Position numbers and translations under genes: made by a program | Source: an uncultured Dialister sp. | GTDB taxonomy: Bacteria; Bacillota; Negativicutes; Veillonellales; Dialisteraceae | Reading direction: 5' to 3' | DNA: 13,563 bases | Assembly: GCF_900765565.1 (NCBI RefSeq) | Contig: NZ_CAAFRZ010000081.1 | Coordinates: 1 to 13,563, forward strand | Shown: positions 7,039 to 12,108 of the stretch, in pieces | Position numbering within the stretch: the first letter of the stretch is position 1 | Layout: the number at the start of each line of letters is the position of its first letter | Notes under the pieces: model-generated | Databases searched by the model: none | What the model was told of the DNA's origin: nothing | What the model saw: only the letters and a program-made list of their open reading frames with translations

Positions 7039-7092
7039 AGTCATTTCTCCTTTGATGAATAGCACATGTGCAATCCTCACTCTCCGGAAACC

Positions 7093-7130
7093 AAAAGCGC
7101 CTCTGCCTGAAAATTCAGACAGAGGCGCTT
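7093..7130 (-). terminator. T-box terminator 2 (gene-proximal)
   Basis: On the minus strand an 11-bp stem, AAGCGCCTCTG with CAGAGGCGCTT (7130-7120 and 7105-7095), continues past one mismatch into a 4-bp stem and small loop, then TTTTGG. It directly follows the second T-box sequence, whose antiterminator would use part of the same 5' strand. Confidence 0.85.
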
Positions 7131-7189
7131 GGCGCGGTACCACTCCGGTTTATCACTCAGCCGCCGGAGCATACAGGAAATGGAAACAG

Positions 7190-7219
7190 AAAAGCCCCTG
7201 TCCACCATGGGACAGGGAC
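7190..7219 (-). terminator. T-box terminator 1 (promoter-proximal)
   Basis: On the minus strand GTCCCTGTCC pairs with GGACAGGGGC (ten pairs, one G-U wobble) with a 6-nt loop and a TTTT run at 7193-7190. The CCCT at its 5' side can instead pair with AGGG of T-box sequence 1 to form the antiterminator. Confidence 0.85.
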
Positions 7220-7428
7220 GAATTCGCGGTACCACCCTGCATTATACTCTGAAGGCCTGCCCTGTAACGGGGGCGCCCGTCCTGATTTACTGAATTCTTT
7301 CAATCAGGAAGCTCACGAGTGATAGTCCACAGATTTTCCGCACCGGCTTTCACCATACGCCGGCTCTCTGAAGCTTCCCATCTGTTTCCTTCTCGTTCAC
7401 AGCATGTACTGGTTTGAATATGGTTATG

Positions 7429-7457
7429 ATATTACACAAAATTTGCTGCGTGGTCAA
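7429..7457 (-). promoter_or_regulatory. Promoter of the T-box leader and binding-protein gene
   Basis: On the minus strand TTGACC (7457-7452), a 17-base spacer and TAATAT (7434-7429) form a near-consensus promoter. Initiation near 7422 gives a leader of about 384 nt before the ATG at 7038. Confidence 0.85.
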
Positions 7458-7475
7458 TAGGAAATGTAATCAATT

Positions 7476-7513
7476 GCAAAAATGGCAAATACATGTGCAA
7501 ATATGAGGGCAAG
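7476..7513. promoter_or_regulatory. Row of GCAAA/GCAAG motifs upstream of the T-box promoter
   Basis: On the plus strand GCAAA occurs at 7476, 7485 and 7497, and GCAAG at 7509, at 9-, 12- and 12-base spacing. The row lies about 20-55 bases upstream of the -35 box at 7452-7457. The roughly helical spacing would suit a regulator bound on one face, but AT-rich chance repetition is equally possible. Confidence 0.25.
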
Positions 7514-7536
7514 TCATACATTTTGGGAGGGCTATT

Positions 7537-7785
7537 GTGGTTTATCGAACTGTTGGGTTTTGCATGCTGACGGCCAGAGTCACCAGGCACGGGGTTGTTA
7601 GCTATTAGCTTCTAGCTGCTAGGAAAACCGGTCAGCCTGCGGCACTCCCACCGGGTATTCCCGTTAGTCATTCGTGCCGTAGGCTGTTGATCTTTCCTAG
7701 AAGCTAAGAGCTAGCAGCTAGAAGCCTCCACACGAATGGCTCTATCCATCAGCGCCGTCCCCAACAGCTCGCAATACTGAAATTG
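7537..7785 (-). repeat. Intergenic palindromic repeat, copy C (complete, reverse)
   Basis: A ~249-bp copy in the opposite orientation to B and D. It starts with TTTATCGAACTGTTGGG and has CTAG-rich arms (TTAGCTTCTAGCTGCTAGG; AGCTAAGAGCTAGCAGC). The core GTCATTCGTGCCGTAGGCTG is the reverse complement of the core of copies B and D. The exit arm is GAATGGCTCTATCCATCAGC and the end CAACAGCTCGCAATACTGAAATT. It is more diverged than the others. It lies between the divergent T-box and padR promoters. Confidence 0.85.
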
Positions 7786-7824
7786 GCTGATTTAAAAAAG
7801 TTCATCAAAACTTTAAATGGTACC

Positions 7825-7853
7825 TTGCATTGCAAAGTACTTTGTGATATATT
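7825..7853 (+). promoter_or_regulatory. Promoter of the padR cluster with a palindromic operator candidate
   Basis: TTGCAT (7825-7830), a 17-base spacer and TATATT (7848-7853) form a good promoter. The perfect 12-bp palindrome CAAAGTACTTTG (7833-7844) fills most of the spacer, an ideal place for a repressor. A second inverted repeat, TTGCA-T-TGCAA (7825-7835), covers the -35 box, and TTGTT-AGC-AACAA (7852-7864) overlaps the start region. PadR proteins usually repress their own promoters through such dyads, so autoregulation is likely; that is inference. Confidence 0.7.
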
Positions 7854-7874
7854 GTTAGCAACAACAAATTGACC

Positions 7875-7925
7875 ACAGGTTCAATTCCCAATAGCGGAAA
7901 ACCTGTCGTCCTTGTAAGAAAGGAC
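7875..7925 (+). promoter_or_regulatory. padR leader with two hairpins, one covering the ribosome binding site
   Basis: ACAGGTT (7875-7881) pairs with AACCTGT (7900-7906). Immediately after, GTCCTT (7908-7913) pairs with AAGGAC (7920-7925) around a 6-nt loop. The second stem contains the AAAGGA Shine-Dalgarno sequence (7919-7924) of the ATG at 7931, so it could reduce padR translation. Confidence 0.45.
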
Positions 7926-7930
7926 ATGCC

Positions 7931-8257
7931 ATGAATATCCAGCTGAAGAAAGGGGTTATGGAGATTGTGGTCCTATCCATGCTGAGAAGGAAAGACTATT
8001 ATGGCTATGAACTGGTCACTGACATTTCCAAATACATTGAAATGTCGGAGGGTACGATTTATCCCCTGCTGAACCGATTCAAAAAAGATGGCCTCGTAGA
8101 CACCTATCTGGCAGAATCCCACAACGGGCCGCCCCGAAAATATTACCGGATTACCGATGCCGGACGGGAGGAATTCAAAGAATCCCTGAAGGAGTGGACG
8201 GAATTTACAAAAGCCGTCAAAAAAATACTGGCCGAAGGAGGCGATATCCATGAATGA
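7931..8257 (+). CDS. PadR family transcriptional regulator
   Basis: A 108-residue winged-helix DNA-binding protein of the short PadR type. Family marks are YYGYELV (residues 23-29), the recognition helix region SEGTIYPLLNRFKKDGLV (39-56) and the wing GPPRKYYRITDAGREEF (67-83), followed by a C-terminal dimerisation helix. Such proteins are usually dimeric repressors of adjacent transport or envelope genes and of themselves, released by a small ligand or another signal. It overlaps the next gene by eight bases. In many Firmicutes a short PadR gene is followed by a HAAS/DUF1700 membrane protein, as here. The promoter carries a 12-bp palindrome that is a plausible target. The signal is unknown. 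Confidence 0.92.
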   Translation: MNIQLKKGVMEIVVLSMLRRKDYYGYELVTDISKYIEMSEGTIYPLLNRFKKDGLVDTYLAESHNGPPRKYYRITDAGREEFKESLKEWTEFTKAVKKILAEGGDIHE

Positions 8258-8852
8258 AACAGAATTTTTAGATCTTCTCCGCTACTATTTCCGCAATGCG
8301 AAGACGGAGGAAGTGAATGAAATCCTTTCCGATTATGAATCCCACTTTGAAGAAGGGAAAAAACGGGGCCTTTCGGAGGAAGAAATTGCAAAAGAATTGG
8401 GCAGTCCAAAGGATATTTACGACTCCTACCAGTCCGAAGGGGTGGTGGATGAAAAGACGAAGGGTTCCCAGATGAAAGAGGCCGCCCGGATGATTGCTAA
8501 GGATACAGCGGCAGAAGCGGGCAAAGCCTGGTCCCAGGTAAGCCCGAAACTGCCGGAGGCCGCAGAAACGACGGTCCGCATTTCCGCCCGGCTTCTCACC
8601 GCTGCCGGCATCATCATCAGTGTGGTGATCCTGGCTGCCACAGCCCTCGTCATTGCCCTTCTTACCATGAACTTTGCCCCCTTCCATGGCGTCCCGCCGC
8701 TGCCGCGGTTCAGTCCCCTCACCGTGGCTTCCATTACAGGATTTGGCATATTTACCGCCCTTTCCGTTTACTTCATTACGGAAGAAGGCAGCCGTGCCAT
8801 CCGCGGTACCCTGGATAAATCACCGAACACGAAGGGTGGTGCGGATTCATGA
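8250..8852 (+). CDS. HAAS-domain (DUF1700-like) membrane protein
   Basis: A 200-residue protein. Residues 1-62 form the helical HAAS-type domain (FLDLLRYYF, EEVNEILSDYESHFEEGKKRG, SEEEIAKELGSPKDIYDSY), typical of proteins paired with PadR regulators. A charged, alanine-rich linker follows (about 68-108), then two membrane helices (about 115-139 and 157-176) joined by a proline-rich loop, and a short tail. Known relatives are thought to sense or transmit envelope signals to the partner regulator, but no biochemical role is firmly established. AAGGAGG (8235-8241) precedes the ATG, which overlaps the end of padR. The stop overlaps the start of the next gene in ATGA, so the three reading frames are translationally coupled. 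Confidence 0.8.
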   Translation: MNETEFLDLLRYYFRNAKTEEVNEILSDYESHFEEGKKRGLSEEEIAKELGSPKDIYDSYQSEGVVDEKTKGSQMKEAARMIAKDTAAEAGKAWSQVSPKLPEAAETTVRISARLLTAAGIIISVVILAATALVIALLTMNFAPFHGVPPLPRFSPLTVASITGFGIFTALSVYFITEEGSRAIRGTLDKSPNTKGGADS

Positions 8853-9181
8853 AACGGATCATCCTCTGCGTGGTTCTTGCCATTATCTGTCTCATTGTTG
8901 GTGCCTTTTCTTTCCTGGTGAGTGACCTTCCCTCCTATCATCGATGGATGAATGACAACGGTCCCCGGATCATGGAAAATTTCAAATTTTCTGACAGGGA
9001 TAAAGAAAAGAGGGACTTCCAGAAAGGCCCTTCCAATGAAGAAGACCATATGATTCATCGGGATAACCGGCCGGATACCATGAGAAATGGCGGCCCCATG
9101 GACGGAAACCACCGGGGTCCCATGATGGGCCCCCAGGATGGCCAGCAGACTCCATCTACTCCTTCCGATAAAGAAAAGTAA
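8849..9181 (+). CDS. Small membrane-anchored protein with Met/His-rich tail, function unknown
   Basis: I do not recognise this 110-residue protein. Residues 4-24 form one hydrophobic helix (signal anchor or uncleaved signal). The rest is polar and probably disordered: first a charged segment (residues 46-60), then a stretch where eight of 27 residues (67-93) are Met or His (H67, M68, H70, M78, M84, H88, M92, M93) among Gly, Pro, Asn and Asp. The tail ends in Gln/Thr/Ser/Pro. Met/His-rich extracytoplasmic tails sometimes bind copper, silver or other metals; that is only a hypothesis here. The start overlaps the HAAS stop (ATGA) and has only a weak AAGGG-like site, implying coupling. The NGPR and RGPMMGP segments resemble pieces of the protein at 9769-10458. 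Confidence 0.7.
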   Translation: MKRIILCVVLAIICLIVGAFSFLVSDLPSYHRWMNDNGPRIMENFKFSDRDKEKRDFQKGPSNEEDHMIHRDNRPDTMRNGGPMDGNHRGPMMGPQDGQQTPSTPSDKEK

Positions 9182-9305
9182 GGAGACAACTTCCCAGTCC
9201 ATCCGCCGGAGGGAGTATCCTTTTCTCTCCGACTGATTTCATATAGATTACTTACAGCAGTATGACACAAAGAGCGGGCGTATTCCCCGCAGAATCGAGG
9301 TTATC

Positions 9306-9713
9306 ATGAAAAAAATGAACATCCTTCTCACCGCATCCCTGGCAGCTCTCACCCTCATGAGTGGCGCCCTTGTTTCCTCCTCCGTTTCCGCTGCTGACTA
9401 CGGCCAGCCCCCCAAGATGGAAGCCCGGCAGGGCCAGCCGCCTCAGTTCGAGAACGACAATGGCCAGCATCCCCAGTATAAAAAGGACCAGAAAAAGGCT
9501 CCCAAAGTAAAGAAAGATAAGTCCCACAAGGATAAGAACCAATGGGAAGAGCCAAAGCAGGAAAAGCAGGCTAAAAGCCAGAGAAAACTGAAGCCCTGGG
9601 AAGAAAAATACTATGAACAGCATCCGGAAGCCCGGGAACAGGATGAACATAAAGGAAATCCGGAAAAGAAACATTTCCAGGACGATGACGGAAATAACTG
9701 GCACCGCCTGTAA
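9306..9713 (+). CDS. Secreted Lys/Gln-rich low-complexity protein, function unknown
   Basis: I do not recognise this 135-residue protein. It has a clear signal peptide (residues 1-29 or 30, ending SSSVSAA). The mature part is about one-fifth lysine, with many Gln, Glu, Pro, His and aromatic residues. It begins with a loose repeat of GQPP/GQHP units (YGQPPKMEARQGQPPQFENDNGQHPQY), continues through a lysine-rich block and ends with PWEEKYYEQHPEAREQ and an acidic/His tail. There is no folded-domain signature, and it is probably disordered and periplasmic. GAGG at 9297-9300 lies five bases before the ATG. The 124-base gap upstream holds a GCGGG/CCCGC hairpin (9274-9290) but no terminator I trust, so it is probably co-transcribed with padR. 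Confidence 0.7.
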   Translation: MKKMNILLTASLAALTLMSGALVSSSVSAADYGQPPKMEARQGQPPQFENDNGQHPQYKKDQKKAPKVKKDKSHKDKNQWEEPKQEKQAKSQRKLKPWEEKYYEQHPEAREQDEHKGNPEKKHFQDDDGNNWHRL

Positions 9714-9724
9714 TACACAGAAAC

Positions 9725-9736
9725 GGGGATATCCCC
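9725..9736. other. 12-bp palindrome between the two secreted-protein genes
   Basis: GGGGATATCCCC is a perfect palindrome in the 55-base gap between the genes at 9306-9713 and 9769-10458. It has no T run, so it is not a terminator. It could be a protein-binding site or an mRNA stem, or chance. Confidence 0.35.
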
Positions 9737-9768
9737 ATCCCTGAAGCACTGCAACAGAGGTCATAATC

Positions 9769-10458
9769 GTGAGAAACCTGAAAAGACAACTACTGATGGC
9801 GGCTGTACTGCTGGCCTTCACCGCCGGTGCCTCTGCCCTGGGCAGCACCGCCGATGCAGCCTCCCTCTCCGCCAAAGATCCCTCCGGTCCCATTTCCAAC
9901 GTGGGCCGTGATTACCGCATTTCTCTCATAGAAGCCGACAGGGCCGGCGGCCACGTGGTTCATAGAGCTGTGAATACAGAAGAACAGTCCTCGGTGCCAA
10001 AAGAGGAAGCAGCTCCTGAAGTCAATCCGGAACCTTCTGATGTAAGGCCGAATGGTCCGGAAGACCGGGGTCCCCGGATGGGCCGGAATGGTCCACCGGA
10101 AAGGCAGTACCGGGGCGGAGACGAAAATAACCGTCCTTCCTATGGTCCTGGTGAACACCGGCGATACAATGAAAGGGATAATGAAAATGGTGATCCCCAT
10201 TTCCGCCATGACCGGGAGGAGCACCGCTTCCACCGGGATGGAGCACCCGGAGATCCCTCTTCCTGCCCTTGGGCAGGAGAACCTGAAAGACACCAGCACC
10301 ACCGGGACTATCGTTTTGGTCCCAACGGAGAACGGCGCCACCATGGCGAATGGAAAGGCGGTGATAACAGCGAAATTCATGACAGAAACGGCTATGCCCG
10401 CCGTGACCGTGGAGATGAAACCCCTCCTCCTCCGCCACCGCAGGATACCCGGTTCTGA
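9769..10458 (+). CDS. Secreted His/Arg/Gly/Pro-rich low-complexity protein, function unknown
   Basis: I do not recognise this 229-residue protein. It appears to start with GTG at 9769, with AGAGG about eight bases upstream. A signal peptide occupies roughly residues 1-31 (hydrophobic LLMAAVLLAFTAGASALG, then ADAA). A short, more ordered segment (about 32-72) follows, then a long disordered region rich in Arg, Gly, Pro, Asn, Asp and His. It has 13 histidines, most of them in clusters such as HFRHDREEHRFHR and HQHHR, one cysteine, and a proline run near the end (PPPPPPQ). GPRMGRNGPPERQYRGG resembles the tail of the membrane protein at 8849-9181. It is the last gene of the padR cluster, followed by a strong terminator. 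Metal or polyanion binding is conceivable but unproven. Confidence 0.7.
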   Translation: MRNLKRQLLMAAVLLAFTAGASALGSTADAASLSAKDPSGPISNVGRDYRISLIEADRAGGHVVHRAVNTEEQSSVPKEEAAPEVNPEPSDVRPNGPEDRGPRMGRNGPPERQYRGGDENNRPSYGPGEHRRYNERDNENGDPHFRHDREEHRFHRDGAPGDPSSCPWAGEPERHQHHRDYRFGPNGERRHHGEWKGGDNSEIHDRNGYARRDRGDETPPPPPPQDTRF

Positions 10459-10515
10459 TAACCTATCTATTTTTGTAAACCTTATAAATCATATCCAATC
10501 TCCCTACAAATAAAG

Positions 10516-10551
10516 AGGAGAGGAGGCCCCCTGAACCCTCCTCTCCTTTTT
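10516..10551 (+). terminator. Strong intrinsic terminator of the padR cluster
   Basis: AGGAGAGGAGG (10516-10526) pairs perfectly with CCTCCTCTCCT (10537-10547) around a 10-nt loop, followed by a T run. It is the only convincing terminator between padR and this point, which supports one transcription unit of five genes. Confidence 0.9.
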
Positions 10552-10587
10552 GTTGTACCGCTGGGCATATACCCACGCTGCCTCGCT

Positions 10588-10850
10588 GGGATATTTCAGT
10601 TTGTCGAGCTAATGGGGCGATGCTGATGGGTAGAGTCATTCGTGCGGAGCTTCTAGCTGTTAGCTGCTAGCTTCCAGGAAAGCTGGCCAGCCTACGGCAC
10701 GAATGACTGACGGGAATACCGGGTGGACGCGCCACAGGCGGATCATCCTTCCTAGCTGCTAGCCGCTAGAAGCTAGGAGCTCCATGCGAGTGACTCTATC
10801 CGCAAGCATGCCAACCGCCAACTCCCAACAGCTCGACAAACCGCAATTGT
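10588..10850 (+). repeat. Intergenic palindromic repeat, copy D (complete, forward)
   Basis: A ~263-bp copy in the same orientation as B. It runs from GGGATATTTCAGTTTGTCGAG through GGTAGAGTCATTCGTGCGG, the CTAG-rich arm, the core CAGCCTACGGCACGAATGAC and GCGCCACAGGCGGATCATCC, then CTAGCCGCTAGAAGCTAGG, GCGAGTGACTCTATCCGCAAGC and AACCGCCAA to CAGCTCGACAAACCGCAATT. Its ends are swapped relative to B (ATATTTCAG left, CCGCAATT right), as if the tips had exchanged. It lies in the 10459-11058 gap, which otherwise holds a terminator, a large dyad and a promoter. Confidence 0.9.
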
Positions 10851-10951
10851 CTCACTTCTTGGCTTTCATCTGATGCTGTTTATAAAAATTTAATCTGTTG
10901 TTGAAAGAACCGCCGCATGGATTTCATACAATAAGATATCATAAAGTATCC

Positions 10952-11009
10952 GGAGATTGACGGCTTCGCGGGGAGGCCGCCTGTGCCAATTCCCGCCGTC
11001 CCTATCTCC
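10952..11009. promoter_or_regulatory. Large interrupted dyad just upstream of the glycosyltransferase promoter
   Basis: GGAGAT (10952-10957) pairs with ATCTCC (11004-11009), and GACGGC (10959-10964) pairs with GCCGTC (10995-11000). An alternative GCGGG/CCCGC pairing lies inside. The structure ends seven bases before the -10 element, so it occupies the place of the missing -35 box. It could be an operator, the end of an upstream small RNA, or a remnant. Confidence 0.4.
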
Positions 11010-11013
11010 AATA

Positions 11014-11022
11014 TGCTATAAT
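11014..11022 (+). promoter_or_regulatory. Extended -10 promoter of the glycosyltransferase gene
   Basis: TGCTATAAT is a perfect TGN plus TATAAT extended -10 box. No -35 consensus is present at 16-18 bases upstream. Initiation near 11029 gives a ~30-nt leader before the ATG at 11059. Confidence 0.65.
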
Positions 11023-11058
11023 ATACAGTGGTTCAAAACCAATAAGTGGAGGATATAT

Positions 11059-12018
11059 ATGATATCGATTGTGACACCCGTATACAATGAAGAAGGGAAC
11101 GTGGTCTTCTTTCACGATGAAGTAACGAAGGTCATGGAAAACCTTGGCATGGACTATGAAATCATCTATGTCAATGATGGTTCCAGAGACAGGACCGATG
11201 AGCTCATCCACCAGCTGGCAGACCATGATCCCCATGTGCGGGCTCTCACGTTTGCCCGGAACTTCGGCCACCAGATTGCCATTACCTGCGGCATGGACTT
11301 CGCCCGGGGCGATGCAGTCATCACTATGGACGGGGACATGCAGCATCCGCCGGCCCTGATCCCGAAGCTCATCGAAAAGTGGCAGGAAGGCTATGACATT
11401 GTCCAGACCATACGCACCGCCACGGAAGATGCGGGATTTGTCAAGAAGCTCACATCCGCCGGCTATTATGCCGTCATCAATTCCATTTCCACCACAAAGG
11501 TGGTGCCGGGAGGTTCCGACTTCCGCCTCATGGACCGTAAGGCCCTGGACACATTCCTGAAATTCCGGGAACACAGCCGGTTTATCCGGGGCATCGTAGG
11601 TGGACTTGGATTCAAGCAGACCACCATTGAATTTGAAGCCCCCGCCCGGCATGCCGGGGTTTCCAAATTTTCCATGAAAAAAATGCTCCACTTTGCCATG
11701 GATGGCATCATTACCAATTCCACGGTTCCCCTGCGCATGTCATTTCATGTAGGACTTTTTGCAGCTTTTGCAGGATTCCTGCTTATCCTTCATGTACTGT
11801 ACTGCGTCATCACAGGGCAGGCGGTCCCCGGCTGGGCAACCATGACCATCCTGATTTCCATCTTCGGCAGCCTGAACCTCATGGGCCTTGGCATCCTTGG
11901 GGAATACATAGGCCACATTTTTGAGGAATCAAGAAACCGCCCTCTCTACTGGCTTGCCGACGACACAGCCGCCCATCAGGACAATCCCTACAGGGAAACC
12001 CATGGAGCGGAAAAATAA
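11059..12018 (+). CDS. Family 2 glycosyltransferase, polyprenyl-phosphate type (GtrB/DPM1-like)
   Basis: A 319-residue membrane-associated enzyme that probably transfers a sugar from a nucleotide sugar to undecaprenyl phosphate on the cytoplasmic face, giving a lipid-linked sugar for cell-envelope modification. The GT-A fold begins VTPVYNEEGN (residues 5-14), has DGSRD (40-44), the conserved ARNFGHQIAITCGMDFA (66-82) and the metal/nucleotide motif D91-G-D93-M-Q95. Two C-terminal membrane helices (about 229-251 and 260-288) and the closing ESRNRPLYW (290-298) are typical of the GtrB/YfdH/CsbB group. The start at 11059 is preferred over in-frame codons upstream because GTGGAGG (11046-11052) precedes it and the earlier codons lie in the promoter. 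No GtrA-like flippase or final transferase is adjacent, so the acceptor is unknown. Confidence 0.88.
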   Translation: MISIVTPVYNEEGNVVFFHDEVTKVMENLGMDYEIIYVNDGSRDRTDELIHQLADHDPHVRALTFARNFGHQIAITCGMDFARGDAVITMDGDMQHPPALIPKLIEKWQEGYDIVQTIRTATEDAGFVKKLTSAGYYAVINSISTTKVVPGGSDFRLMDRKALDTFLKFREHSRFIRGIVGGLGFKQTTIEFEAPARHAGVSKFSMKKMLHFAMDGIITNSTVPLRMSFHVGLFAAFAGFLLILHVLYCVITGQAVPGWATMTILISIFGSLNLMGLGILGEYIGHIFEESRNRPLYWLADDTAAHQDNPYRETHGAEK

Positions 12019-12036
12019 TATCATACCCTGTATACT

Positions 12037-12065
12037 AAAGCCAGCCCCTGAAAGAGGCCGGTTTT
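12037..12065 (+). terminator. Probable intrinsic terminator after the glycosyltransferase
   Basis: AAAGCCAGCC (12037-12046) pairs with GGCCGGTTTT (12056-12065) with one G-U wobble and one mismatch. Its T run is part of the stem. It lies between two same-strand genes. The CCGGTT of its 3' arm (12058-12063) could instead pair with AACCGG (12087-12092), which abuts the ribosome binding site of the next gene. Confidence 0.5.
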
Positions 12066-12108
12066 ACGTGCTTTTATCTGTAAGTTAACCGGAAAGGAGT
12101 CATCCCCC

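Larger units (their letters stand above)
7093..7422 (-). ncRNA. T-box riboswitch leader with one Stem I and two antiterminator/terminator modules
   Basis: T-box leaders sense uncharged tRNA and control transcription termination. Stem I starts with ACGAG (7396-7392) pairing with CTCGT (7319-7315). A second stem is ACAGAT (7385-7380) with ATCTGT (7334-7329). The distal GCCGGC/GCCGGT hairpin carries an AGAGAG segment and a GGTGAAA loop. The specifier loop reads GGACTATCA, placing codon AUC (7323-7321, isoleucine) before a purine. Two more hairpins follow (CCTGATT/AATCAGG and ACGGG/CCCGT). T-box sequence 1, AGGGTGGTACCGCG, is at 7238-7225 and is followed by terminator 1. A second copy of the core, TGGTACCGCG, is at 7142-7133 and is followed by terminator 2. 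The 5'-TGGT-3' bulge of both can pair with tRNA ACCA ends. Only ~45 nt separate terminator 1 from T-box 2, too short for a second Stem I. Confidence 0.9.

Noticed and set aside
5848..7062. Long plus-strand open frame (404 codons) opposite the binding-protein gene
   Set aside because: It is antisense to a well-supported lipoprotein gene and its T-box leader side, has no family signature or ribosome binding site, and is explained by codon bias of the real gene.
7068..7322. Open frames on the plus strand across the T-box leader
   Set aside because: The region is fully explained by T-box RNA structure on the minus strand.
7926..7934. Three-codon minimal frame ATG-CCA-TGA overlapping the padR start
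   Set aside because: Such a frame arises easily by chance. The ATG at 7931 has better spacing from the ribosome binding site, and nothing supports the minimal frame being translated.
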